Program-made: the position numbers and the translations under genes
From: Rana temporaria
Taxonomy: Eukaryota > Chordata > Amphibia > Anura > Ranidae
NCBI RefSeq assembly: GCF_905171775.1
Contig: NC_053499.1
Coordinates: 24,041,686-24,105,685 of the forward strand
DNA: 64,000 bases
Direction of reading: 5' to 3'
Shown here: one piece after another, positions 21,662 to 32,379 of the stretch
Layout of the letters: every line of letters starts with the position of its first letter
Position numbering within the stretch: position 1 is the stretch's first letter
Notes under the pieces: model-generated
Seen by the model: the letters and a program-made list of their open reading frames with translations, nothing else
What the model was told of the DNA's origin: nothing
The model's database searches: none

Positions 21662-22390
21662 GGCGCGCACAGCCAGCACAGGTATCCTTCTAAGAAGATG
21701 AGATATTATAGAAAGGACAATGGTTACCTGACCTTTGCTTCCAATATGGAACCCTGCGGATTGCTCATCGTGTAACATTGCATAGCATGCTGTAAGATAA
21801 CCGTGTTGTCTGTACAGTTAGATCTGTGGTGGCAATGTTTTGACGAAGTTACACGAAGGCCCCTCTGCCTGTTATGATTGGGTTTTTGTATTCTTTTATG
21901 CCCAGGCCAGCTCACGTATTGTTCTGAATGTCGTATTATGGCGGTGTGGGGCACAGGGATTAAAACATTGTGTGCGTCTGGCTGACTGGAGTGTGAATTG
22001 CAGATTTTCAGGCCTTTCTAAATCCTGGTCGGGGCCCCAGAAGGGAATCTCCCCCCCCCCCTCTGGGAGAATACCATGCTGGGTCCTGTGGCTGGAATGT
22101 GCCTGGGGCTGTTAGCCTTGCACTGCATAGGTCACCTTCTACATGCAACAGATGGACAGGACCATAAAAACAACAGTGATGGGTGAGGAGGGGAGGTGGT
22201 GGAGTTATTTTATTTGTACAGGGTCTTCATGTAGTTGGGGGTCTTTGTGCCTGGAGTGTAGTAAACTAGAAGACCCTTGTTTCACGGATAGAGGTTGATT
22301 TAATGAAGGCAAACAGGGTGTTTACTTTGCAAGGGAATTTACCCTAGAGCTTAAAGCTTCCATCATCCAATCGCGTGCAAGCAAAAATGC
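21662..22390. other. No gene recognised
   Basis: Contains a C run at about 22051-22060 and a GGGTGAGGAGGGGAGG segment. No exon or element ends were found. Confidence 0.35.
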
Positions 22391-22391
22391 T

Positions 22392-23103
22392 GGGCCAGAT
22401 TCACAGTGAGAGTACGCCGGCGTATCTACTGATACGCCGGCGTACTTTCAAATTTGCCGCGTCATATCTTTATTTTGAATTCTCAAACAAAGATACAACG
22501 GCATTTGGCTAAGATCCGACAGGCGTACGGCTTCGTACGCCTTCGGATCTTAGGATGCAATACTTCGGCGCCCGCTGGGTGGAGTTTGCGTTGTTTTCCG
22601 CGTCGGGTATGCTAATTAGCTGTTTACGGCGATCCACGAAGCTACGCGCGCTCGTCGCATTCTCTTACGTCGGCTTTTCCCGTCGTAAAGTTACGCATGC
22701 TATTTCAATGGCTTATATTTAGACTAGCAATGTTAAAGTATGGCTGTCGTTCCCGCGTCGAATTTTGAATTTTTTTTTTTTGCGTAAGTCGTACGGGAAT
22801 AGGAAAGGACGTAACGCACGTCGCCGTTCAAAAAATTACGTTGGTGCGACGTCATTTTGCGCAAAGCACGGCGGGAAATTACAAAACGGAGCATGCGCAG
22901 TACGTTCGGCACGGGGACGCGTCTAATTTAAATGATACACACCCCATTTGAATTAGGCGGGCTTGCACCGGACGGATTTACGTTACGCCACCGCAAGTTT
23001 ACAGGCAAGTGCTTTGTGAATCAAGCACTTGCGCTGAAAACTTGCGGCGGTGTAACGTAAATGGGATATGTTACGCCACCGGAGTTCTACGTGAATCTGG
23101 CCC
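22392..23103. mobile_element. GGGCCAGATTCAC-family element, 712 bases
   Basis: Ends GGGCCAGATTCAC and GTGAATCTGGCCC are intact. Flanking triplets are GCT (22389-22391) and ACT (23104-23106), one mismatch. The interior is CpG-rich, with the inverted pair AAGTTTACAGGCAAGTGCTTTGTGAATC / AAGCACTTGCGCTGAAAACTT near the right end. It matches 59068-59783 over nearly its whole length, so the two form a subfamily. Confidence 0.8.
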
Positions 23104-23249
23104 ACTGTTTTTATTTTATTCTCCTTGTGGTTGGGTATTCTTTGCAATGTGAAACTCTACTTCATTCACTAAGCACTGGTACCTATTCCCCTGCAAAGTG
23201 CAACTTCCCTTGCAAAGTGAACAGCCTATTTACCTTAAAGCTTTTTTAT

Positions 23250-23438
23250 TTATTTTATTATTTTATTAAAATACCAAACATGTTCCATACACCTGCTTTG
23301 TGCAATGGTATTGCACAGAGCGGTCACGAAAACCCTCTTTTTGGGTCCCCTACCAGCACCCTGGGCTCCTCCTCTTCTCAGTGCGCCACCATAGGAAGCT
23401 GCTTCATATGGGGCATACCATGTGGTTGGAACCCCGCT
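23250..23438 (-). mobile_element. TTAA-type MITE end, inverted
   Basis: GGTTGGAACCCCGCT followed by TTAA (23439-23442) is the inverted form of the left end of the element at 23882. The far boundary is not visible. Its junction takes part in the 78-base inverted repeat described under findings. Confidence 0.5.
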
Positions 23439-23498
23439 TTAAGCATAAATTCCCCCTTCACCCCACAAATAGAAATCCACCCCCTCCCTTTATCCCTG
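23421..23498. repeat. Left arm of a 78-base inverted repeat
   Basis: The reverse complement of this segment matches 23822-23899 at 77 of 78 positions by direct reading. The repeat spans a TTAA junction: MITE end on one side, a CCCCACAAATAGAAATCC segment on the other. Confidence 0.9.
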
Positions 23499-23821
23499 TC
23501 CCGTGAGAGAGGCAAAAGCTGCTGTAGACAGGATCATTGAATTGAGATCAAGCTTAGGGAAGTATACCAAGGGGTGAGGGGGGCAATCAGGGCCAGGACT
23601 AGGGGTGGGCAGGAGGGCACCATGGTGTCATGTGAGGTGGGGGGCGCCAATAGATAGGGGAGGGGGGCTTGTGTTGGAAGGAGGAATTTGGGGGGGCGGC
23701 AGGGGGTAAGTATTTAAGTATTCTTCTAGGAGGGGAAACTTGGGGGGTGCTATGAGTCGTTATCTAAGGGGATTTGTGTAGGGGGGAATTTGTGCTAGAT
23801 GTGTACTAGGAGGGGACATTT

Positions 23822-23899
23822 CAGGGATAAAGGGAGGGGGTGGATTTCTATTTGTGGGGTGGAGGGGGAATTTATGCTTAAAGCGGGGTTCCAACCACA
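23822..23899. repeat. Right arm of a 78-base inverted repeat
   Basis: Partner of 23421-23498, in opposite orientation, with a 323-base spacer. It runs from CAGGGATAAAGGG to the first bases of the MITE at 23882. Confidence 0.9.
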
Positions 23900-24295
23900 A
23901 TTAGCATTTTTTAAATGTATGTCCTTTCATCATGCGTTTTTATAATATAAATCCGGTCACTTACTATTTTACAATCCGCCGTCGCTCCGCATAGTTATTA
24001 AAAAAACACACCGTTGTCATTTTGCTTGTGGGCATTGTAAAGTCCACAAGCACTTACTTCCTGGAAGTCTTGGATGGGGAGTGATAATTGGGTAGTGCAC
24101 TGCATCCTGGGAAATGATGACACACATTACCCAGGAGCATTAGAGGGAGATGATGTCAGAATCCTAGGTGGTTTCAAAGGCAGATTTTGTGGGACTGCAC
24201 AGCAACAGGCATTTCCAGATGAGTAAAAAAAAAAAATTTTTTTAGGTCTAATGAGCACAATAATGAAAAGAAAAATTGGGGATGGAAACTCCACT
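23882..24295. mobile_element. TTAA-flanked T2-like MITE nested in a hAT element
   Basis: TTAA at 23878-23881 and 24296-24299 flank ends AGCGGGGTTCCAACC and GGAAACTCCACT. A non-coding copy of 414 bases. The A/T run near 24227-24243 is a local hairpin. Confidence 0.75.
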
Positions 24296-24519
24296 TTAAG
24301 GGGTAAATATTTAGATTAGTGCTCAGTGTTTTTTTTTTTGGGAGGTGGAGTTGTACTGGCACATAATGCTCATACGGTACATCATGGGGGGGGGGGGGGC
24401 ACAGTTTGGCATGTTCGCCCTGGGCTATACATGATCTTATTTCAGTACTGGGGGCAATACAATTAATGGGACATGTTTACCCTAATGCAGAAAATGCATT
24501 AAGGTAAAAAATTCCAATT

Positions 24520-24606
24520 TATAGGATGACTTCAGAGAGATGCTCCGGTCAGCTAAAAAAGAAAAAAAAAGGCCAACAGCTACAAATTCTGTAGCTGCTG
24601 ACTTTA
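24520..24606. repeat. Fragment of the 26989-27468 TTAA family
   Basis: CAACAGCTACAAATTCTGTAGCTGCTGACTTT closely matches the AGCAGCTACAAATACTGCAGCTGCTGACTTT phrase at 27022. The copy is cut by the next element at TTTAAGCC. Confidence 0.6.
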
Positions 24607-24892
24607 AGCCTAGGTTCACACTGCTGCAAATTCAAAATCGCGGTAAAATGCGCGATTTTACCGCGATTTCGCGGCCGCGATTTTGCCGCGATTTCGGCCG
24701 CAATTTAATGTAAATCGCGGCCCGAAATCGCAAAAAGTAGTACAGGAACTACTTTTTGAAATCGCAGATGCGGCGTCGCACTGATTAGGACAGTGCCATT
24801 GCCGACAATTGCCGCCGATTTGAGATGCGATTTGACATGTCAAATCGCATCTCAAATCGTTCCAAATCGTACCCAGTGTGAATCAGGGCTCA
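24607..24892. mobile_element. MITE with GTTCACACTG ends
   Basis: GCCTAGGTTCACACTG and CAGTGTGAATCAGGGC are inverted ends. The body is built from AATCGCG/CGCGATT dyads, such as AAAATCGCGGTAAAATGCGCGATTTTACCGCGATT. Non-coding. The TSD is unclear. Confidence 0.65.
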
Positions 24893-25473
24893 ATAAAGTT
24901 TAGGTTAACTAAAATCTGATTGGCTGGTATAGAAAAACAGACGCAACAAGAGACAGACAATGCTGCTCCTAGGCAGGATCCTTAGATTAGAATGGCAGCA
25001 AAGATTCACTTTAAAGGCCATTTTTTTCTAAAAGAAGGCTCTAACTGTTTACTTAGTCCAGTGCAGATAGGATAACTGCATAAGTATTTCTGATTGGCTG
25101 ACAAGGTCAGTACAAACTGTTCTTTAGATACTTTGATAAATCAGACTTGGCTGTGTGAATTGATTGCTCCCAATTTTAAAACACTAAAGATAACAATTCA
25201 AGATTATTTACAAAATAGCACCAGTATGTACCTGGCTGATTCTTCGTTTTGCTCGGGTTTAATGTCACGATGACCAGAGAGTAACAAAATCCAATTCCTA
25301 AAACTCAAAGGATTATATTTCTGCATCATAAAGCTCTGGGCGCCTGCAACTCAACCGATCGTCTTCTTCTAAATATGTATGGAAGCCAAATTTTGTATCT
25401 AAAGATAGAAAAAAACAAAACACATCTTGTTCAGTATTGAAGTTAAAAACCTAAAAATTTTAAATGAGCAGAC
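24893..25473. other. No gene recognised
   Basis: Mixed sequence with no exon, RNA gene or element ends that I can support. Confidence 0.35.
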
Positions 25474-25476
25474 CCT

Positions 25477-26200
25477 GGGCCAGATTCACAAAAGAGATAC
25501 GACGGTGTATCTCAGATACACCATCGTATCTCGGATTTTTTCTGGTCCTATCTATGCACCTGATTCATAGAATCAGATACGCATAGATAGGGCTGAGATC
25601 CGACAGTGTCACACTGTGTTACACTGTCGGATCTTTTTTTCGATTTAAAAATGGCGCCGGGGGCGTTCCCGCTGATTTACACTGAATAATATGTAAATCA
25701 GCGAGATACGCGAAATTCACGAACATACGCGGACCCGACGCTGTGTTCTTACGTCGTTTCCGTAGCGCGGTACCCGTCGTATACTTACCCATGCTAAAAG
25801 CAGGGGTAAGTATTGTTAAGTATGGCCGTCGTTCCCGCGTCGATTTGTATTTTTTTACGTAGTTTCCGTAAGTCGTTCTCGAATACGGAACTACGTAGTT
25901 TGCGTACGCATCGAAACCACTGACGTCCTATTGACGTCAGTGGGAGCAATGCACGCCGGGAAATTCCCCGGACGGCGCATGCGTATTTAAATCGGCGCAG
26001 GGGAGCGCGCCTGATTTAAATAGTACACTCCCCCAGCCGCGGAATTAGAATTCCGCCGGGGGATTTAGGATCCGCCGTCGCAAGTTTGGAGGTAAGTGGT
26101 TTGTGAATTAGCCACTTGCCTCCTAAACTTGCGGGAGCGGATCTTAATTCACGTAGATCGAGCGGATCTATAGATCCGCTGAGCTACGTGAATCTGGCCC
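25477..26200. mobile_element. GGGCCAGATTCAC-family element, exact CCT duplication
   Basis: The 724-base element has intact ends GGGCCAGATTCAC and GTGAATCTGGCCC between CCT at 25474-25476 and 26201-26203. Interior dyads include TACGACGGTGTATCTCAGATACACCATCGTA near the left and AAGTTTGGAGGTAAGTGG / CCACTTGCCTCCTAAACTT near the right. It resembles 40018-40739. Non-coding. Confidence 0.85.
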
Positions 26201-26214
26201 CCTTTGTTTACATT

Positions 26215-26560
26215 TACACTCTGTAAATGTAATGAAGAGAGGGGGTGTAATTCAAGGAATAAGGAGTGAAACACATTTTAACTGACCAGTCATTAATGAT
26301 ATTGTGCATTTATTTATAAATTGGATGAGGATTTAATATTTGTTTAATTTGCAAGCGCCATTACACCCCCTCTCTTCATTACTATTGCTGGTGTGTGAGC
26401 ACCTTTTAGTAGAGGCTGCTGCCTATATATATTTTATAATATATTTTATATATATTTTATTGTAATAGTTTTAATATTAGCTTTTAGTGCCCTTGGGTAG
26501 AGTGGTTTTGCGCATTAGTTCCCCCCTTATTCACTCTGTAAATGTAACTGTAAGATCTTT
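26215..26560. repeat. Inverted and direct repeats around an AT-rich core
   Basis: AATGAAGAGAGGGGGTGTAAT (26230-26250) pairs with ATTACACCCCCTCTCTTCATT (26361-26381), and CACTCTGTAAATGTAA occurs directly at 26217 and 26533. The intervening AT-rich core includes TATATATTTTATAATATATTTTATA at about 26425-26455. The class is unknown. Confidence 0.5.
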
Positions 26561-26984
26561 ATCAAAACTAAAGTATGCAAAGCCTCCATCTCTGCCTGTA
26601 CATCTAAAACACATGAAATCTACCAATCTTTGCTGTGAAATTAATTTTTTTTTTTTTATTCCATTTCCTTCTTTTCGTTGCTATGATATGAAATTTAGTG
26701 GCATAGTGGTTGGCACCCCGCCTTACAGCACTAGGGTTATCGGTTCAAATTCCCACCATGACACTACCTGCGTGCATTTGAACTTGCAAGCAAATTTGAC
26801 TACTTTAGGAAGAGGTCATTGCCTAGCACAGTCCTCTTACTACTTGCACATCATAGCCGTCCTCTTTTCTGGAAGTGTCTAATTACTGTCTGTGCTGGCC
26901 CAGCTCTTCTTCCCCTTCCCCTCCATATTTATTTTTAAATGGCTGATGGGGGAGGAGTGAAGGGGGAATACTATAGACTGCCAC
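26561..26984. other. No gene recognised
   Basis: A plus-strand open frame at 26487-26882 overlaps this area but shows no domain. AGTGGCATAGTGGTTGGCACCCCGCCTTACAGCACTAGGGTTATCGGTTCAAATTCC at 26697-26752 looks like a tRNA-derived SINE head, with a GGTTCAAATTCC box-B-like phrase. I could not confirm a tail. Confidence 0.4.
26697..26760 (+). repeat. Possible tRNA-derived SINE head
   Basis: TAGTGGTTGGCACC resembles a polymerase III A box and GGTTCAAATTCC a B box, spaced about 45 bases apart, as in tRNA-derived SINEs. No intact cloverleaf or SINE tail was recognised. Confidence 0.4.
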
Positions 26985-26988
26985 TTAA

Positions 26989-27468
26989 AGCAAATGTCCG
27001 CTGAAAAACAAAATATTAAAAGCCAGCAGCTACAAATACTGCAGCTGCTGACTTTTAGTATTAGGACACTTACCTGTCCTGGAGTCCAGCGCCGTCCGCA
27101 GCAGAGAACGAGCGATTGCTCGTCACTCTGCTGCCCAGCCATCCTCGGTGAGGGAATCAGGAAGTGAAGCGCTCCAGCTTCACTGCCCGGTTCCCTACGG
27201 CGCATGCGCGAGTCGCGCTACGCCTGCCGATTGGCTCCCGCTGTGTACTGGGAGCCGAGTGTTCCCAGAACACAGCGGGGGGGACGGGGACGGGAGGTGA
27301 CGTCATGCCCGCAGTCTGCCCGAGACTGTGTGGCCGGAAGTGGGTGCAAATACCTGTCTTTAGACAGGTATCTGCACCCCCCCTCCCCCCTGAAAGGTGT
27401 CAAATGTGACACCGGAGGGGGGGAGGGTTCCGATCAGCGGGAGTCCAACTTTAGGGTGGAGCTCCATT
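26989..27468. mobile_element. TTAA-flanked MITE, 480 bases
   Basis: TTAA at 26985-26988 and 27469-27472 flank AGCAAATGTCC and GGAGCTCCAT, weakly matching ends. The interior includes AATACCTGTCTTTAGACAGGTATCTG (hairpin, 27349-27374) and the AGCTACAAATACTGCAGCTGC phrase. It is G/C-rich in the middle, with GGCGCATGCGCGAG. Confidence 0.65.
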
Positions 27469-27472
27469 TTAA

Positions 27473-27774
27473 GTAACAGCTTTTAGGTCTGCTGACATTA
27501 CATCCAAGACAGCGGCACCCAGATGCAGTTTGTAGGCTTCTGGATGTCTACTCAGAGATGCATAAAATACAATAAATTAACATATATTCTTAAAAGTGGA
27601 TTGAATTAATGGTATGGCGACAGGCTCTCTGTAAAGTGTGTAAGTATACCCAAAACTTTTTCCCTTTGAATAGAGCAGGAAACATTAAAAATTCAGTTTT
27701 ATTGCTAGAAAACTATCCAGCAATATACCCATGCATCCAATAATGGGGTGGTGATTTTATTGAACCCCATGAGT
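27473..27774. other. No gene recognised
   Basis: No element ends, exon pair or open frame of note. Confidence 0.35.
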
Positions 27775-28330
27775 GAGTGAATAACTTGTATAGCGCTACA
27801 AAGGCGCTTGGTATCCATTTCCTTCCCTATACTTCAGAAGAGACGGGTCTTGAATTTTTTCTGAAGGCCCAATGATTTTCTTCCATTCGGATGTTAGTTG
27901 GTAGCGCGTTCCACATCCGGGGTCCTTGGACTGCAAATCTTCATTCTCCTTTAGACTTGTAGCAGGACTTCGGGATTTGAAGTAGATTTTGGTTGGTTGA
28001 TCGAAGAATGCGATTGGGGTTGTGGTACTTTATTTTTTCGCATAAATATTGGGGGGCGATTCCTTGAGTACATTTGTGAGTGAGGCAGAGGGCCTTGAAT
28101 GTGACCCGATCCTTTACGGCTAGCCAATGAAGGGTCCTCAGGGACAGGGTGATTGATTCCCAGTTTTTTTTTCCCGTTATCAGTCTGGCTGCCGTGTTCT
28201 AGACGACTTGTAGACGAGAAATCTGGTATTTAGGGAGTTCGAGGTAGAGGGAGTTTGCATAGTCGAGCCTGGAGTTGATAATTGTTTGAGGTGTATGGGC
28301 ATTGTGTTTCTGGGAAATTAGGTATATTAC
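27775..28330 (-). mobile_element. Probable LINE 3' end, second family
   Basis: GAGTGAGTGAATAACTTGTATAGCGCTACAAAGGCGC at the left resembles the tail of L2/CR1-like elements (TATAGCGC plus a short tandem GAGT unit). The following 500 bases read as a degraded minus-strand coding tail, but no uninterrupted frame survives. It differs from the family at 9543 and 16088. Confidence 0.45.
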
Positions 28331-28519
28331 AGTGTCACCATCATTTGGCGTACTAGTATGGTGCTGGTTAGATTAGACAATTTTCTACTTTTCGACCTCA
28401 TTGTATGTTTGAGGTACATGGGCCGAGTGTGTGCTAGCTATTTCCTGTAACTGAGGGTTTGTTTTTTGTTCTTTACTGCTGACTTTGTCCCTCTTGGATA
28501 TATTTATCTTCTCTATTTA

Positions 28520-28745
28520 TTCTGGTGACCATTGTTAGCAGGGCAAAAAGTAATTGGAAATCCAACATTTTACAGTTGTCTCCAGGACAAGGGGTAAAGG
28601 GAAATATTCCAATGGGGACACTTGTTCTAGTATCAAATGTCTAAGAGGGGACTTTGTACCATTCGGGAGAGATTTCCTCTCACTTTCCCAATGGGAAAAT
28701 TGGAAGATTTTGACCTTCCCTATCTTATCCAAAACTAAATAAAAT
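28520..28745. repeat. Dispersed repeat copy related to 34242-34625
   Basis: Shares GGGGTAAAGGGAAAT, CCATTCGGGAGAGATTTCCTCTCACTTCC-like and ACCTTCCCTATCTTATCCAAAA vocabulary with 34242-34625 and, more weakly, 15230-15495. Ends are not resolved. Confidence 0.5.
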
Positions 28746-29847
28746 GCCTATATAGACATTTTTTTTAACAAAAAGGTTTTTTATTAGACAAACAAAACAG
28801 TACAAACACAGCAAATATAGCCAAAAAAATATCTGACATCCGTCATGGTATCACAGATCCTAATTATAACTTAGGCAAAGGTTTATCAATACAATAAAAA
28901 AAAAAATAATCATGTACAGATTGATATAAACGTATATTACCAATTATACCAGCATTTGAACCCCTGTATTTGGGGGGTGGGCGAAAGGAGCCAGTAATCC
29001 TTTAGCATACCATCAAGGTGAAAGAGAGGGGGGGCAAAGCTCCGAGAGAGTGGAGAGGGACGGGGGGGGGGTCCCCCGAAAGGGGAGGCAGGGGGGAAGC
29101 AACCCAGAGGATGGGGCAGACGAGGGGGAAGGCAGACGAGGCCCAGAGGCATCCAACCGAGCCCCCTGTCCCCATCGCGAGGCGACAGCTGGTCAACCAG
29201 GGATCAACCGCATGCGTCGATCCAGTTCGACCACACCTAGTCTAATTTCTCTGGGCAATTTCTACTCTCATATGTGATTTGGTAGAGTGGTAGCACAGTA
29301 TTAATAGTCCTTTACCATGATTCCCTGGAAGGGGCTTCCCTCTGCTTCCATTTCTGGCATAGAATAGCGAGTAAGTAAGGCACAGTTTGACATATCGCTC
29401 CCCTTCTATATCTTCTAGATGGCTTAGTAACAGATGTTTGATAAAAGGATTGCAGTAGGTTTGGTACCAAAATTGAAAATTGTTTTTAAATAAATACATA
29501 TACTTAAACCAAAAAGAGATAAAAAAGCAGGAAAAAAGATTTGGTTAGCAGCACAGTTCCTTCAAGTGAGGAACGGTGGTGAGCTATGGCATTTGTACGA
29601 ATGATGGAAACTCATAGCAATGGGAATTGTTCGGACCAATTTTATGTGGCATAACTGAGATCAAGTTGCTACAATAGGAGCAAATGGAAGCTCTCATTTC
29701 CCAGCTAATGAAAAATAGTGGCTTAATGACTAGCTTTACCTCCACTCCCCCGGAACTGGCACGTGTAGTACAGAAGATGAAGAATGGTCAGGTCCAAGAA
29801 GGGTGGGAGAAAGGTCAGAAGATGTTCATGGCCTAGGACAGGGGTGC
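28746..29847. other. Retroelement-like debris, unassigned
   Basis: It begins with a TTTTTTTAACAAAAAGGTTTTTTATTAGACAAACAAAACAG segment that looks like the reverse complement of a poly-A tailed element. A purine-rich part follows, with a G run near 29060-29070. The two open frames on each strand around 29000-29280 come from the G/C-rich skew. No domain was recognised. Confidence 0.35.
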
Positions 29848-29925
29848 CCAACCTTTTGAAGAGCGAGGGCCACGTAAGTGATTTGGTAACTGGTCACAGG
29901 CCACAATTAAATGAAATGGTTCAGA
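29848..29925 (+). mobile_element. hAT-like left-end fragment
   Basis: CAGGGGTGCCCAACCTTTTGAAGAG followed by GGGCCAC recurs at 41480 (CAAGGGTGCCCAACCTTTTGAAGAG). CAGGGGTG starts are common in hAT-Charlie type elements. No right end was found nearby. Confidence 0.5.
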
Positions 29926-30965
29926 AATTGAAATATCATAATAAACACTTTCCTCCAGCAGCCGATGAATACCGGTGAAAGGGAGGGGAGGAGAAGCTGG
30001 CTTTCAGCGGTTGCAGGAGGAAAATGGCGAGGATTGGGTCCTGTTAATGCCACCCCTCCTGTGCAAGTGTAAAACACATGAGAGGAAGGTTGCACAGCCC
30101 CCTGGAGCATGTTGCGGGGGTTTACCACCCCCCAAACCACAAATGTAAACAAGCCCTTACTGTCCTGAGCCCCCCAGGTTGCACACTGATGCACTGTAGG
30201 TTACCCACACCATGAGTGCAGCGCAGTACACCTGTGACTTTCCTGCAGGTTATCGGCGCTTTGCCATAGTCTTCTATTATATCTTGCGCGGGGGGGGGGG
30301 GGCAGGGGGGTCCTAATAATAGGAATAATTAAATGTTTTTGTCCCTGCTTGTCAAAGGTAGTATATTAATGGAATGAAAATCAAAAATGTTCTAATGATT
30401 TACTCCCAGTGTATACCCAGCTTTATGAACAAGGCCATCCTTTGTTTGATGTGAAATGTATAGACTCCTGCAGCCAAAGAATCTGGGATAGGCAGAACAA
30501 AGCAAATCTATGGGAGCACCAATGTGAAAGCCAGCTATAAGAATGGATTCTTTCATTAGTTCCTTTTGAGGGCCCATTGATGGCAAATACACTTGAAAAG
30601 GTCTTACATTAGCTTTTGGTTTTATGGAGTACTTATTATTTTTAAATACAATAACCTGTGGCATATTTCACTGCACACTGGTTTGATGTCACAAATGTGA
30701 ATTCCAGTTGGTTGATAAATCCTTATTAAACAAGGCAAAAAGATAGGCATCATTTTCAATATACTCCCTTTACCCCACACTACCTCTCCCTCTAACCTAA
30801 AATGTTTTCTTGAAGATTTTCCCATGAAGGTGTGCAAGGAAACAATCATTTTAGAACCTGATAGCAGAGATAGAAAATGTACATATATGCATGCTGTACT
30901 CCTTGCTTATGAGTCCAGCACCTCGATTATGCTTGTTTTCAGTTTGGCATTGTGATATCATTAGT
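29926..30965. other. No gene recognised; poly-G run
   Basis: A G run of about 12 at 30291-30302 lies in a G-rich patch. The rest is AT-rich and unassigned. Confidence 0.35.
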
Positions 30966-31466
30966 GCCAGACAATGGCGGCCCATCTGCCAGTCGGACCG
31001 GCACTTACCCCATCTAGGCAGTGGGCATCAGGCATCGAGCGGCGGTCAGCAGGCATCGGACATCAGGTAGCAGGCAGCAAGCATCGGGCAGTGGCTCCTG
31101 TGTCCCTTTCCTCCATCACGGCGGCTGTGTGTCTATTCCCTCCTTCCTCTAGGTGTCCAATAGGATCGCCTATCCTTTCGGTCTCAGACCCGCTTTCTGA
31201 TTGGCAGGGAGGAGAATCAGTGTTAGAATAGCAAATATTCATTCGCTATTCTAACACACCTAGGTGGGCTGTGAGCGCATTCTCTGCGCCCTGAGTCCAC
31301 CCTATTTTAAAGCCTTTGTGCTAATCAGTGCTTCAAAAAAACACCCCCGCCATTGTAATTCATGCGCCTGGCGTCCTGAAAGAGGCTGGATGCATGGATA
31401 GGGGGGGACAGCGGCATGGATGGGGGGGCGGCGCCCATGCGCCAATAATGGATGGGCCGTCCCTGG
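30966..31466. repeat. Possible hAT-like element with GGCCCATC ends
   Basis: The left CAATGGCGGCCCATCTG and right AATAATGGATGGGCCGTCCCTG are imperfect inverted ends. An interior perfect hairpin TGTTAGAATAGCAAATATTCATTCGCTATTCTAACA lies at 31220-31255. No TSD was confirmed, so the class is tentative. Confidence 0.35.
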
Positions 31467-31569
31467 TGGCAGATAAAACTCAAGCAAACCATATATTATA
31501 CAATTTTCTTTCCTTCCACCTGTGGTTAACTCCCCTATCAACACGGTTAGTGTTGATCCAGGAATCCCT

Positions 31570-32165
31570 CGCGAAGCACTAATGTGTTCTGCTGGTGGGG
31601 AGCCTTCACTAGCAGCAGAATACAATGATCACTGCGGACGTCTCTAGCTATTAGCAGTCATCACATGCAAAAAATTGCGTTGTACTGAAGTTGGTTGATA
31701 AATTGACTTCAGCACAACCAGCCTATCCATAGATGGATTGAATCTCGGCGGGTCCCTGCTGCACTAGCTGAGATTCGATCAGTGCCGATCCTGACCTCCC
31801 TGGGGCCCTAAGCAAAATGACATGTCACATTAAAGTTGAGAAGCGGGGGGCGCTGCCGACAGTGACATGCATGTCACATCACATTAAAGATTAAAGTTGA
31901 GAAACAGTGGGAGGGGGTGTTCTGCTGTCAGAAATTACATCTTACATCAAAGTGAGAAGCGGGGGGTGCTGATTTTTTACCTCTTCTCTCCCTTGTAGCC
32001 AGCAGGGTGAGGGGGCCGAAAATGACTTCTCACCAGGCGGGGCCTCTAGTAATTTGGGGGGCCCTCCGCAGCTTTGCGGGGCCCTAAGCGGCTTGCATAG
32101 TGAGCCTATAGGGCGGATCGGCCCTGGATTCGATCCATCTATGGTCGGCTTTAATATCCAGATGT
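31570..32165. repeat. Host repeat around the hAT at 31780-32126
   Basis: CATAGATGGATTGAATCTCGGC on the left is mirrored by GATTCGATCCATCTATGGTCGGC on the right. An older palindromic repeat has therefore been split by the hAT insertion. The outer ends are uncertain. Confidence 0.5.
31780..32126. mobile_element. hAT MITE, exact 8-base duplication
   Basis: The 347-base element starts CAGTGCCGATCC and ends GGATCGGCCCTG, flanked by GATTCGAT at 31772-31779 and 32127-32134. The interior carries tandem-like ACATGTCACATTAAAGTTGAGAAGC units with GGGGGGCGCTG. Terminal repeats and duplication fit hAT. No transposase. Confidence 0.9.
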
Positions 32166-32379
32166 GAGGAAAATATACTTTGGCCTGGATATGGGCCACA
32201 AACACACCAACTGGTCCTTTCAGATTTCTGTGGGCTAAAGAAAATGTTCCATGGTGCTGCCTTGATTGGTGGACATGGTGAAAGGTGGGCATTATTTAAG
32301 GACATGGTTTACTGTGACATCTTTTTACAAATTCCATTGAATGGATTGTTTAAAGGAACTTGAAATAAGGGAAATAATC

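Larger units (their letters stand above)
23588..24450. mobile_element. hAT-like element with a nested MITE
   Basis: It starts CAGGGCCAGGACTA and ends TTCAGTACTG. A perfect 8-base duplication GGGGCAAT flanks it at 23580-23587 and 24451-24458. CAG starts and 8-base duplications are the mark of hAT. The interior has G-rich runs and no transposase. The TTAA element at 23882-24295 lies inside it. Confidence 0.7.

Noticed and set aside
21181..21778. 170-codon plus frame and 142-codon minus frame
   Set aside because: Both lie on the CpG-rich palindromic MITE at 21219-21658, and the two strands are mirror reads of its arms.
26697..26760. Functional tRNA gene
   Set aside because: A-box-like and B-box-like words are present, but no cloverleaf can be drawn. 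At most it is the head of a SINE.
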